From contig NZ_VSZO01000006.1 of the NCBI RefSeq assembly GCF_008312935.1, positions 1 to 64,000 on the forward strand: a stretch of 64,000 nt of DNA, written 5' to 3'. Below, piece after piece: positions 17,300 through 26,531 of this stretch. The translations under genes and the position numbers were made by a program. This stretch comes from Roseiconus lacunae. Its GTDB lineage: Bacteria; Planctomycetota; Planctomycetia; Pirellulales; Pirellulaceae. Under the pieces are notes generated by a model that saw only the letters and a list, made by a program, of their open reading frames with translations, was not told where the DNA came from and did not search any database. Position 1 is the stretch's first letter; each line of letters begins with the position of its first letter.

Positions 17300-17895
17300 C
17301 CAAAAACAGGTGTCGATTCCATCGAACCGTGATCGTCATGGTGCAGAAGTGCGTGCAATCGATCGGCACCGAGACTCGATCCCTCATGGCCACGCGAGAT
17401 CGTAACTCCCCCTGAGAATTGCAAGTGACCGTCGATTCGATAGAGCATGACCGTTCCACTCGTGATCGCTCCAAAAGAACTTGAAATATGACCGTCGTAA
17501 TCCCAGACGACTTCAGCGTTGGGAAGGTTTGCAGCGCGGCGTACCGTTTGACTGTCTAGCCAACGCTGGTCTGCGTCCGTCGGTAGTGAAGCGACAACGA
17601 AACATTTTGGAAGTTGCGATGCGTCCAACGCTCGACCGGTCAACGTCTTTTCCAATTCAACGATGGTTGCTCGAGTACAAGGGCACCTGGGATGAAGGAA
17701 CAAAATCAAGGTGGCGCGATCATCTGATTTGACGACTTCACTCGCGGCTGGCCATCGGCTCGGTACAGCGTTCACCGATTTAGCATTGACTGAGAACTCG
17801 TGTTGAGTCGACCATGTCCACACTCCGACGACAGCACAGCCCCATAGCGAGATCGCTAGACTCCAATCTTTCGGTGACAATTCGGGGTGGTTCAT
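17269..17895 (-). CDS. RedB-like thioredoxin-fold membrane protein
   Basis: A 208-residue protein with an N-terminal membrane helix (about 11-29) and a thioredoxin-like domain facing the periplasm. It shows an FLHPRCPCTRATI motif near residue 67, where a CPC pair replaces the usual CxxC active site, and later GTVMLYRIDGHLQFSGG, typical of the fold's last strands. Proteins of this type are annotated as RedB in planctomycetes. The C-terminus contains another close Cys pair (CRLC). It overlaps the start of the sensor kinase gene by 31 bases, so the two are probably co-expressed, and a redox input to the kinase is a reasonable guess. Confidence 0.7.
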   Translation of the reverse strand: MNHPELSPKDWSLAISLWGCAVVGVWTWSTQHEFSVNAKSVNAVPSRWPAASEVVKSDDRATLILFLHPRCPCTRATIVELEKTLTGRALDASQLPKCFVVASLPTDADQRWLDSQTVRRAANLPNAEVVWDYDGHISSSFGAITSGTVMLYRIDGHLQFSGGVTISRGHEGSSLGADRLHALLHHDDHGSMESTPVFGCRLCLDSSS

Positions 17896-18363
17896 AGGAT
17901 TCGGTCAGAAGTGGGGGCGTGGGTGGGCCGTTGAGCTTCAGAGAAGACCGAGAAACCTAGGTCGCCTTCCATCGACGACAAACGGACATTCGAAACGAGG
18001 GAGAATTCTCGCCACAATGCAGACAGATGCGATGACGGTTTACCCGACGATCGTCGGCAAGACGCCACTGTGACGGAGTTACTGAAGCGAACGCCGAAAT
18101 TCCCTTTCGATGATCGAGTTGGACGATCGGCAGAGACACAAGGCAAACAAGTTGGAACCTCGTCACCGGGCGCCGCGAAAGTGATACACCTAAGGTCGAA
18201 ATCGTTTTCGTTTTAGCTGCAATGTGCTTCTGACTGAAGCGACAATCGCACTCATTCCAAGCGTCGACGAAAACTTGCAAGCAGACAATCAACCGTTGGT
18301 GATCAACGCCCCCAGAGACACGCTGAATCTCAGCGAAATAGTCAGTCGCCATGATCAAACAAT

Positions 18364-18393
18364 CCGGAGACGGCGCATCCGGAGACGGCGCAT
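18364..18393. repeat. 15-base tandem duplication
   Basis: CCGGAGACGGCGCAT occurs twice in direct succession and a third partial copy begins at 18,394. It lies in non-coding sequence and has no evident role. Confidence 0.8.
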
Positions 18394-18562
18394 CCGGGGG
18401 CAATGGAGTCTCTGGGTGGTCGGTTAAATATCCCGCGCTGACCAGGGAAGAAGGCCCTATGACCTGGACACTGAGTCCACATCAGCACACAGCGAGAACA
18501 ACCGCGCGTACCTCTTACAAAGCAAACACGTACGGCGATTCTCCATCACCCCCAAAAATAAC

Positions 18563-18614
18563 AACGGCGAGGGTACATTGTTGTTCATGCCCCACGAACT
18601 ATACCCCCGCCGTT
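18563..18614. repeat. Imperfect inverted repeat
   Basis: AACGGCGAGGGTA (18,563-18,575) and TACCCCCGCCGTT (18,602-18,614) are complementary except for one position, with a 26-base loop. There is no T-run behind it, so it is not a typical terminator; it could be a structured RNA or an operator. It lies about 230 bases downstream of the LuxR-type gene's stop. Confidence 0.5.
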
Positions 18615-18845
18615 GATGCGGGACTCTAACGAAAGAACGAACTCAAGAAAAGCGATTCAGCACCACAATTTTCCGCGACTTTCGGATATCCACATTCATT
18701 CTCAAAGGTTGAGAGACTTGTCCCGCTTCATCTCGATTCCTGGACACACCCAATGCAGAACGTGTTGACTGAGGCAGCGATCGCTTTTCGATTTCGTTTT
18801 CTGTTACCACCTAGATGGGTTCGTCATCGCATTACGAACGATGGA

Positions 18846-19580
18846 TCAGATCGCTTGATTGGAATCTCGTCGATATTGCAACGATCCTGCATCATCAGAT
18901 CCCTGCAACGGCGTATGCGCTGACACTAACACATTCGGTGGATGCTCGAGTGAGTCCAAAAGGTCAGTCACATACGACAGATGAGACTCAATCGCAATCG
19001 CACCTGCCATGTGATCGAGCCCGAGTTTCAAAAGGATGCTTCTTCTCCGATTTTCAACCGTGCGCATCGAAACGCGAAGTTCTTTCGCAATCTGTTTGTT
19101 GAGATAGCCCTTAGCAATCATGCGGAGCACAGGGCGATCACGATGTGATAGCTCCGAGACCCGTTTTGCCAGCTCGGATTGTGACTTCCTAAGACGTTGA
19201 TAGTGTCGATACCAAGCGGTCACGTCCTGAGCCATCCCGCGACTCCGGTAAACACGACCGGCCTCGTTTTTCTCACCATACGTTTGAACGGCGAGAACAC
19301 GTTCCGCACCGCGAATGTCGCGGACAGCCCGCAAGTGACTTTGCCTTCCGTCGGTATTGAATCGTTGTTCGTGCGTAACCGCCAAATCAATATTGGCCTC
19401 GTGTTCGGCAACCAAGAAATCAACGATTCGGCGACCGATCAGTTGATCTGCAGGGTACCCCAGCACCGCCTCTACCGAACCACTCAAAAAGGTGATCCGA
19501 TAGTCCACGTCATTGGAGAAAAAAAAGTAGGGCGCACCGAATCGTTCGATCGTCGGCATCTCTTCGGTTGCTCCGCTCAT
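18846..19580 (-). CDS. PAS-LuxR-type transcriptional regulator
   Basis: A 244-residue regulator. Residues about 15-130 form a PAS domain (YRITFLSGSVEAVLGYP, then a PAC-like YRSRGMAQDVT end). After a short coiled segment, the C-terminal LuxR/GerE helix-turn-helix (about 142-205) reads LSHRDRPVLRMIAKGYLNKQIAKEL followed by SMRTVENRR. It has no receiver domain, so it probably senses a small ligand or redox state through the PAS domain. It is divergent from the RND efflux operon across about 730 bases and may regulate it, though the distance is large. Confidence 0.85.
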   Translation of the reverse strand: MSGATEEMPTIERFGAPYFFFSNDVDYRITFLSGSVEAVLGYPADQLIGRRIVDFLVAEHEANIDLAVTHEQRFNTDGRQSHLRAVRDIRGAERVLAVQTYGEKNEAGRVYRSRGMAQDVTAWYRHYQRLRKSQSELAKRVSELSHRDRPVLRMIAKGYLNKQIAKELRVSMRTVENRRRSILLKLGLDHMAGAIAIESHLSYVTDLLDSLEHPPNVLVSAHTPLQGSDDAGSLQYRRDSNQAI

Positions 19581-20313
19581 GGGCTCGTGTGGGTCGGTGT
19601 GGGATCAAAATGACATCGCTGAAAAATAATGCGAGAAGGGCAATCGAACCCCGTACTCGAAACATGAAAAAACGGTGAATCTTGATTGCGCTACTGTACA
19701 GAAATTCCGGGTCCGATCTTCCCCGTCAGCACCACACAGCTCCTTTGCAATATCAAACGACGACCGATGTAAAGCCAGCGCGCCATTTCACACGTATTGC
19801 CAGGGTCGGCCTCCATTCGTTTCCAGTAGTTTCGCCCGGAAATTGATTCAGAATAACCGCCCGCAAGGTCGGCGATCTATCTGCCGTCGTCTTTTGCCTC
19901 CCTCGGCAATCCTTCGCCAACAAAAGGCCGAGATCGCGCCGCATTCTCGATGGATTCACGCGGTCCGCTCTCAGAAAAGTCTGCAGAAGTTTGCCGGACG
20001 CTTGCAAGAAGTTGCAGCCATCGTTTTGTGATGCAACGCGCCGCCGATCACAAACCGCTTTTTTTGTACCGATTCAACAGGCGAATCGCTGCTCGATCGT
20101 TCGCATCTGCGTCCGCGTGTGCGGCGTTGGCACAGGGAATGCCATACGAACGCTTCGTCCCTCCCTGAACAGAACGCCAGCACAAAGGCTCTGCCTGTGA
20201 CCCTCAAGAGACAACCACCGTTCGTCTTTGTTGGGTCCTTAACGATCCGACCGTTTACGGAATAGGAACCGTCAAATCCGCAAGCCTCTGTGTCCCTTCC
20301 ATCCAAGCCCCCA
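19581..20313. other. Divergent intergenic region with promoter elements
   Basis: This is the space between the divergent LuxR-type gene and the RND efflux adaptor gene. Overlapping frames on both strands look like noise (Arg/Ser/Cys-rich, no domains). It contains a -24/-12-like motif at 20,128-20,144, listed separately. I see nothing else that can be named. Confidence 0.45.
20128..20144 (+). promoter_or_regulatory. Possible sigma-54 (-24/-12) promoter
   Basis: TTGGCACAGGGAATGCC matches the sigma-54 consensus: TGGCAC at -24 is complete, TGC of the -12 element is present, and the invariant GG and GC are separated by exactly ten bases. It lies about 170 bases upstream of the RND adaptor start. 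An equally good match occurs by chance inside the PQQ-type gene at 32,562-32,578, so the call rests on position. Confidence 0.4.
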
Positions 20314-21558
20314 ATGACACACCGGAAACTTTCGTTCATGCGCACCAATTTGCTACTTGCCGCTTTCGTCGCAGTCGGGTCGCTTTCGATGACAGGGGTT
20401 GGGAATGTGAATGAGACCGTTCACAACTTGTTAGGTGTAGCGACTGAGCGACCCAAACATGGAACTGAGATTCACGCTTCCAGCGCGACGATTCCAAGCC
20501 ATTCAGACGACCACGGCGTCAAACCGCTCTCGAGCGAGGTTCACCACGCGAAACATAAGATTGTTGTTACCAGTCCTTTGATCAAAGATGTCACACTGAC
20601 TCAGCCGTACGTCTGTCAGATTCACTCACGGAGACATATCGAAATTTGTGCGCTCGAAGGTGGTTATCTAAATGAAATCTTAGTCAACGAAGGTCAGCGA
20701 GTTTCTAAAGGGCAAGCGATGTTTCGAATTCTGCCGACGCTCTACGAGGCGCGACTCGAAGCCGACCTAGCGGAAGCTGAACTGGCACAAGTGGAATTCG
20801 ATAATACACAAAGCCTGGTAGAGCAAAACATTGTCTCGAATCAAGAATTAAAAGTGTCGAAAGCAAAACTTGGAAAAGCTCAAGCCAACGTCAAGCTGGC
20901 TCGGGCAGAAATGAACTTTGCGGAAATCAAGGCGCCCTTTGATGGCATCGTTGACCGCTTGAAGGAACAGGAAGGAAGTCTTGTCGATGACGGCGCGATG
21001 TTGACCACGATGTCCGATAACAGCGTTATGTGGGTCTACTTCAACGTGCCAGAATCTGCATATCTTGAATACCAAACGGCACTGAATAATGGACAAAGTC
21101 AAAATAGCTTGTCGGTCCAATTGCAGCTTGCCAATCATACCCTGTTCGACCAAATAGGGTCGATCGGTGCGATTGAAGCCGACTTCGATAATGAAACTGG
21201 CAACATCGCTTTTCGAGCCGATTTCCCTAATCCGCACGGTTTACTTCGCCATGGTCAAACGGGAACGGTGCTGATCAACCGAACCAAAACCGATGCGATC
21301 GTCATCCCACAACGATCTAAGTTCGAGATTTTAACGAAAACGTATGTGTTCGTCGTTGGTCCGGACAACGTAGTTCATCAACGGGAAATTGTCATTGAAG
21401 ACGAACAAGAAGATATCTTCTTGATCGAAAAAGGACTAATGCCGAACGATCGAATCCTCGTGGAAGGGATCCGACAAGTACGCGACGGCGAAACCATCGC
21501 CTATGACTATCACCCACCAGAAGCGATTCTTGCAAACTTGAAGTTTCACGCCGAGTGA
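20314..21558 (+). CDS. RND efflux periplasmic adaptor subunit
   Basis: About 414 residues from ATG 20314; GTG 20290 and ATG 20338 are alternatives, and all place a hydrophobic signal segment near the N-terminus. After a variable linker come a biotinyl-lipoyl-type barrel half (TQPYVCQIHSRRHIEICAL, GGYLNEILVNEGQRVSKGQAMF), an alpha-helical hairpin (ADLAEAELAQVEFDN onward), the second lipoyl half (EIKAPFDGIVDRL) and a beta-barrel domain (GQTGTVLINR). This is the HlyD/MexA-type membrane fusion architecture that links the inner-membrane pump to an outer-membrane channel. No TolC-like gene is in the window. The pump gene follows after about 170 bases. Confidence 0.88.
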   Translation: MTHRKLSFMRTNLLLAAFVAVGSLSMTGVGNVNETVHNLLGVATERPKHGTEIHASSATIPSHSDDHGVKPLSSEVHHAKHKIVVTSPLIKDVTLTQPYVCQIHSRRHIEICALEGGYLNEILVNEGQRVSKGQAMFRILPTLYEARLEADLAEAELAQVEFDNTQSLVEQNIVSNQELKVSKAKLGKAQANVKLARAEMNFAEIKAPFDGIVDRLKEQEGSLVDDGAMLTTMSDNSVMWVYFNVPESAYLEYQTALNNGQSQNSLSVQLQLANHTLFDQIGSIGAIEADFDNETGNIAFRADFPNPHGLLRHGQTGTVLINRTKTDAIVIPQRSKFEILTKTYVFVVGPDNVVHQREIVIEDEQEDIFLIEKGLMPNDRILVEGIRQVRDGETIAYDYHPPEAILANLKFHAE

Positions 21559-21726
21559 CCCTTCGAAGTTATCTCGTCCGAGCTGCCTCACACGCTCGTC
21601 GCACTAGCTCACCGGGAAGTTGTTAACCGAACCACATGGTGTGCTCTCTATCTATTTCCAACTCGCTTCAACGTACTTGGAAAACCACACTCCTTCCGAC
21701 GTTGCCTTGTAAGGTTTCCAACCACC

Positions 21727-24700
21727 ATGTTCGAGAAGTTTTTGCATCGTCCTGCATTGGCCATCGTCATCTCCCTATTGATTCTGTTCATGGGCGGGTT
21801 GGCGATCAACGTGCTACCGATCTCGCAGTTCCCATCGGTCGCGCCGCCAAGCGTTCGAGTATCGGTGTCCTACCCGGGGGCAAGTGCAAAGATCCTAATC
21901 GATTCAACGATGGTGATTTTGGAACAAGCCATCAATGGCGTTCCAAACATGCGTTACATGATGGGTGACGCGACGAGCGCCGGTGAAGGCACAATCCAAA
22001 TCGTATTCGAACCCGGAACGGATCCCAATGTCGCTGTCATGAACGTCAACAATCGTGTCCAGATGGTCAAAAACAATCTGCCGCCGATCGTTGAACGTGA
22101 AGGCATTATCGTAATGCAGAATATGACCAGTATGTTGATGTATGTGAATGTGTTCAGTCGGGATCCCAACGTCGACCAGAACTACCTCTATAACTATGCG
22201 ACGGTCAATATCCTTAACGAGATCAAACGAATACCCGGAGTTGGACGCGCTTCGATTCTTGGCAACCGATCGTATGCGATGCGCGTCGAACTTGATTTAG
22301 ACCGAATGCGGGCATACAAGGTTGACGCCGAGGACGTTATGAAGGCGCTCGACGAGCAAAGCATGATCGGCTCTCCCGGACGGCTCGGCCAAGCGACAGG
22401 TTCGACCTCCCAGACACTCGAATATGTGCTCACCTGGGTTGGACGCTACAAGACACCCGAAGAATACGAAAAAATTATTCTGCGTGCGTCTTCAGAGGGT
22501 GAGATTTTACGACTTGGTGATGTCGCCAGTATTTCGCTCGGCTCTTCTTTCTATGATCTCTATTCTGACATCGACGGTTTACCGGCCGCGGCGATCGTCC
22601 TCAAGCAGACCCCAGGATCCAACGCAGCGGACGTGATTGCGAAAGTCAAAGCCAAGGTCGAGGAGATCAAACAGAAATCATTCCCGCCCGGAATGGACTA
22701 CGCCGTCACCTACGACGTTTCAAATTTTTTGGACGCATCGATCGAAAAAGTATTACACACGCTGTTTGAAGCGTTTGTCCTTGTCTCACTAGTCGTCTAT
22801 CTATTCCTCGGTGATTTCCGTAGCACACTCATCCCGACGATCGCGGTCCCGGTTTCATTGATCGGCACATTCTTTTTCATGCTGATGTTTGGGATGTCGA
22901 TCAACCTGATCACGTTATTCGCACTCGTCCTTGCCATTGGTGTCGTCGTCGACGATGCGATCGTTGTCGTCGAAGCGGTTCATGAGAAGATGCATTCGAA
23001 ACATTTGGGACCGTATCAAGCTACTCGTGAGGTAGTGCGGGAAATCAGCGGAGCCATCATCGCGATTACATTGGTCATGACCGCCGTTTTTATTCCGGTA
23101 ACATTCATGACTGGACCGGTTGGTGTCTTCTATAGACAATTCGCACTCACGATGGCGATGTCAATCGTCATCTCCGGAGTGGTCGCCCTCTCCTTAACGC
23201 CGGTCTTGTGTGCAATGATTTTGAAGCCACATGATCAGGACCGCCAGCCTGCGATCGTCGCCAGACTAAATCAAATATTTCACAGACTTGCCGGTCGCTA
23301 CGCATTTCTTGTTCGGGCTGGAGTGTGTTCGCTTTTTGGTGTCGCGATCGCATTGCTGACACGGTGTCTATTGCACATCGAAATTGTTCATGAAGTCATC
23401 GCCGAGCAGGTCGAGCTTTCAGAAGCGAGGGTTCAAATCATCGCCGCGATCGTCGGATTGTTAGCGGCGTTCTCGCTGCGGGCCACGTTCTCGGGATACG
23501 CGGGATCGCCTCAGTGTCGAGGTCCGATCGGCGTCTTTCTTCATGCGTTCGATCAAGGTATCGAAAGAGTGACCGGCGGCTATGCGGCCTTACTTCGATG
23601 CATCATCAGCCGAAGAATAGTCACTGTCTTGGTGATCGCCTTGTTTTCCTATGGGATCTTAGTTGTCAATAAGGTGTTGCCAACAGGATTTATCCCCCTC
23701 GAAGATCAAGGAATGATTTATGGCATCGTACAAACGCCTCCTGGATCGACATTGGAATACACCAATGCAAAGTGTCATGAACTGCAAACAATTTGTAACG
23801 AACTTGAAGAGATCACCTCGGTGTCCTCGATCGCAGGCTATGAAGTACTCACCGAAGGACGAGGGTCAAACGCGGGAACGTGTATCATCAACTTGAAGCC
23901 TTGGGCCGACCGAGAACTCACGTCCAAACAGATCATCGACGAGTTGGAACGACGAGGAACGAAGATTGCTAACGTCAAACTGGAGTTCTTTGAACCGCCG
24001 GCGGTTCCAGGGTTTGGCGCGGCGGGCGGATTCTCTGTCAACCTATTGGACAAGACGAACAGCGGAAACTATGCCGCTTTAGGCAAGGTGACCGAGAACT
24101 TCATGGAGTCGTTGAATCAGCGCCCCGAACTGAAAGGGCTGTTTACGTTCTTTGCGGCGAACTACCCACAATACGAAATTATCATTGACAATGATGCCGC
24201 GATGCAAAAGGGCGTTTCAATACGTGACGCGATGGACAATTTGTCAATCGTGATCGGGAGTACGTGGGAGCAGGGCTTCGTCCGCTTCGGTCAGTTTTAC
24301 AAAGTTTATGTTCAAGCCGCGCCACAATTCCGCCGCTATCCGGAAGACCTTGACAATCTATTTGTCAAGAACGATACCGGTGAAATGGTCCCGTATTCGG
24401 CCTTCATGAGGATCGAAAAGAAACAAGGGCTGAACGAAATCAGTCGCTACAACTTGTATCCGACCGCACCTATTCAAGGGGCACCGGCAAACGGCTATAG
24501 CAGCGGCGAGGCGATCGCCGCGATCAAAGAAGTCGCGGCAGAAACGTTGCCGAACGGATTTGATATCGATTGGCGAGGACTGGCGTACGACGAAGCTAAT
24601 GCCGGAAACACCGCAATCTATATTTTCTTGATCGTCGTGATCTTTGTCTACATGGTGCTGGTCGGCCAGTACGAGAGCTTTATTATCCCAATCGCCGTTC

Positions 24701-25173
24701 TGGCATCGCTTCCTATCGGGATTTTTGGATCCTTTCTATTACTTCACTCAATGGGATTGGCCAACGATGTGTATTGCCAGATCGGGTTGGTGATGCTTGT
24801 GGGGCTATTGGGAAAGAATGCGATTCTAATTATTGAATTTGCCGTTCAGCGACGCCAGCAAGGGCTTTCCATTGGAGAAGCCGGCATCGAAGGAGGAAAG
24901 TTGCGTTTCCGTCCCATTCTGATGACGTCGTTCGCCTTTGTCGCCGGTTTAATTCCTTTGGTTCGTGCAACTGGACCGGGTGCAATCGGAAATCGTACGA
25001 TCGGAACGACCGCGGTAGGTGGGATGCTCCTTGGAACCCTCGTCGGAGTGATCGTTATACCGGGACTGTACTTTTTGTTCGCGACAATCGCAGACGGACG
25101 ACGGTTGATTCGTGATGAACACGACGAGCCCCTCAGTGAAATCTTTGAACGTCAAAACGGTGGGATTCGTTAG
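21727..25173 (+). CDS. RND efflux pump permease (HAE1/AcrB type)
   Basis: A 1148-residue proton-driven efflux pump of the hydrophobic/amphiphilic efflux family. It shows the N-terminal ISQFP motif near residue 38, the proton-relay Asp pair in VVVDDAIVVVEAV (about D409/D410, transmembrane helix 4) and the Lys in GLLGKNAILIIEF (about K1030, helix 10). Two large periplasmic loops are present. Between helices 6 and 7, where AcrB has a short cytoplasmic linker, this protein carries roughly 120 residues (about 498-618) with two extra hydrophobic segments. The gene is followed after two bases by the NtrC-type regulator. Substrates cannot be predicted. Confidence 0.9.
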   Translation: MFEKFLHRPALAIVISLLILFMGGLAINVLPISQFPSVAPPSVRVSVSYPGASAKILIDSTMVILEQAINGVPNMRYMMGDATSAGEGTIQIVFEPGTDPNVAVMNVNNRVQMVKNNLPPIVEREGIIVMQNMTSMLMYVNVFSRDPNVDQNYLYNYATVNILNEIKRIPGVGRASILGNRSYAMRVELDLDRMRAYKVDAEDVMKALDEQSMIGSPGRLGQATGSTSQTLEYVLTWVGRYKTPEEYEKIILRASSEGEILRLGDVASISLGSSFYDLYSDIDGLPAAAIVLKQTPGSNAADVIAKVKAKVEEIKQKSFPPGMDYAVTYDVSNFLDASIEKVLHTLFEAFVLVSLVVYLFLGDFRSTLIPTIAVPVSLIGTFFFMLMFGMSINLITLFALVLAIGVVVDDAIVVVEAVHEKMHSKHLGPYQATREVVREISGAIIAITLVMTAVFIPVTFMTGPVGVFYRQFALTMAMSIVISGVVALSLTPVLCAMILKPHDQDRQPAIVARLNQIFHRLAGRYAFLVRAGVCSLFGVAIALLTRCLLHIEIVHEVIAEQVELSEARVQIIAAIVGLLAAFSLRATFSGYAGSPQCRGPIGVFLHAFDQGIERVTGGYAALLRCIISRRIVTVLVIALFSYGILVVNKVLPTGFIPLEDQGMIYGIVQTPPGSTLEYTNAKCHELQTICNELEEITSVSSIAGYEVLTEGRGSNAGTCIINLKPWADRELTSKQIIDELERRGTKIANVKLEFFEPPAVPGFGAAGGFSVNLLDKTNSGNYAALGKVTENFMESLNQRPELKGLFTFFAANYPQYEIIIDNDAAMQKGVSIRDAMDNLSIVIGSTWEQGFVRFGQFYKVYVQAAPQFRRYPEDLDNLFVKNDTGEMVPYSAFMRIEKKQGLNEISRYNLYPTAPIQGAPANGYSSGEAIAAIKEVAAETLPNGFDIDWRGLAYDEANAGNTAIYIFLIVVIFVYMVLVGQYESFIIPIAVLASLPIGIFGSFLLLHSMGLANDVYCQIGLVMLVGLLGKNAILIIEFAVQRRQQGLSIGEAGIEGGKLRFRPILMTSFAFVAGLIPLVRATGPGAIGNRTIGTTAVGGMLLGTLVGVIVIPGLYFLFATIADGRRLIRDEHDEPLSEIFERQNGGIR

Positions 25174-25175
25174 CC

Positions 25176-26531
25176 ATGCACAAAGATTTCCATGTCTTGA
25201 TCGTCAATAGCGATCCCGACATTCGACAAACGTTGGAAACAGAACTGAGCGAGTTGGCGAAAATTGATACGGCCGGGTCAATCAACGAAGGAACCGACAA
25301 ATTTAGCGTCGGTGACTTTCACATGGTCATCGTCGACAACAGTCTACCGGGTGAGCAACGGGGTGCAAACTTTATCGCGTTATTACGAGAGCAGCAATCG
25401 AACACGCCCCCAATCGTGATCACCCTTCAAGGAGGTGTTCAGTCACCGGCTGATGCGACTTGGCGAGGAGCGATCGATATCGATAGTCAAGCGAACAATC
25501 TTCAATCGGTCCGACATCAAGTCGTTCGAGCGGCAGAACACCATCGACTTCGAATTGAAAATCGGGAACTAAAAGAAAGAATGGCTGCGGCGGGTGATAT
25601 GAGCGGGATTGTTGCCCAGAGTCGAGCCATGCAAGAGCTGGTGACTCAGATCCGCCAGCTCGCATCGACGGACGCGACGGTGATCATTTGCGGCGAAGAT
25701 GGTACGGGTAAAGAGCTGATTGCGAGAAAAATCCATGATCAAAGCATCCGATCCCAAGGAACGTTTGTGCCTTTGAACTTGAAGGTATTACCAGAAGGGT
25801 TATTGGAATGCGAACTATTCGGTCAAGAACATTCCCCGTCCGCCGGTGCAGCTAGATCGAACTTGGGATACTTTGAGTTGGCTGCGACCGGGACGTTGTT
25901 CCTCAACCAATTCACAGAGATCGCAACCGAGAATCAGCTCGATCTATTCCGGGTCTTGGAAACTCGACGTTACTCGCGCGTCGGTGGAAAAATTGAGCGT
26001 CATGCGCATGCTCGGATCATCTTGGCTACCGAACGTGCTGGTTACCAGGCATCTGATGACGGCAAGTTATGGGAAGATCTTTGCGACCGACTGAAGATCG
26101 TCCACGTTAACGTCCCGCCATTGCGCTCACGTCGTGAGGACATCCCATTGTTGGTCAATTACTTCCTGAATTGTTTTTGCAAACGACATCGTCAGTCACG
26201 CAAAACCATCACGCCAAACGCGATGAAGCGGCTCGTCTGCGCTCGCTGGCCCGGTAATGTGCGTCAACTGCGAAACGCGATCGAGCGAATCGTAGTGACT
26301 TCGGCACACGACGTGATCCAAACAAACGACTTGCCGGATGAGCTATTTATCAGTGATGGTAGACAAATCTCCGTTTCACAATCACTAACCGAGATCACTG
26401 AGCGAGCTGAAAAGAACGGGATCAAGGACGCTTTGATTGCTAACAATCACCATCGAGAGCTAACCGCCAAGGCACTGAAGATCAGCGTGCGAACACTGCA
26501 CTACAAAATGAACAAGTACGATCTTTACTGA
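25176..26531 (+). CDS. Degenerate NtrC-family regulator
   Basis: A 451-residue protein with a receiver-like domain (1-125), an AAA+ domain (about 145-380) and a Fis-type helix-turn-helix (about 420-451). Key residues have changed. The receiver's N-terminal acidic pair is VNSDPD, although the acceptor Asp in VIVDNSLPG is kept. Walker A is intact (GEDGTGKE), but Walker B reads GTLFLNQF where active members have LFLDE, and the GAFTGA loop is replaced by SPSAGAA. The arginine region CDRLKI, PPLRSRREDIP and the sensor II WPGNVRQLRN remain. It likely binds ATP and DNA without hydrolysing ATP or remodelling sigma-54 holoenzyme. It is co-transcribed with the efflux pump. Confidence 0.85.
   Translation: MHKDFHVLIVNSDPDIRQTLETELSELAKIDTAGSINEGTDKFSVGDFHMVIVDNSLPGEQRGANFIALLREQQSNTPPIVITLQGGVQSPADATWRGAIDIDSQANNLQSVRHQVVRAAEHHRLRIENRELKERMAAAGDMSGIVAQSRAMQELVTQIRQLASTDATVIICGEDGTGKELIARKIHDQSIRSQGTFVPLNLKVLPEGLLECELFGQEHSPSAGAARSNLGYFELAATGTLFLNQFTEIATENQLDLFRVLETRRYSRVGGKIERHAHARIILATERAGYQASDDGKLWEDLCDRLKIVHVNVPPLRSRREDIPLLVNYFLNCFCKRHRQSRKTITPNAMKRLVCARWPGNVRQLRNAIERIVVTSAHDVIQTNDLPDELFISDGRQISVSQSLTEITERAEKNGIKDALIANNHHRELTAKALKISVRTLHYKMNKYDLY

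Larger units (their letters stand above)
17896..18845. other. Gene-poor stretch with small repeats
   Basis: These 950 bases between two minus-strand genes hold no convincing gene. A 148-residue minus-strand frame (17,957-18,403) and a 92-residue plus-strand frame (18,351-18,629) both run through the same tandem repeat and show no domain or signal. The region contains a 15-base tandem duplication at 18,364-18,393 and an imperfect inverted repeat at 18,563-18,614. It presumably also contains the promoter for the RedB-like gene. Confidence 0.5.

Noticed and set aside
17957-18403. 148-residue minus-strand frame upstream of the RedB-like gene.
   Set aside because: It begins in the tandem repeat and has no recognisable domain; an overlapping 84-residue frame is equally open, so neither is supported.
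19634-19665. Minus-strand GGGTTCGATTGCCC, resembling a tRNA T-arm.
   Set aside because: The T-stem does not pair properly over five bases and no acceptor, D or anticodon arm can be built around it.
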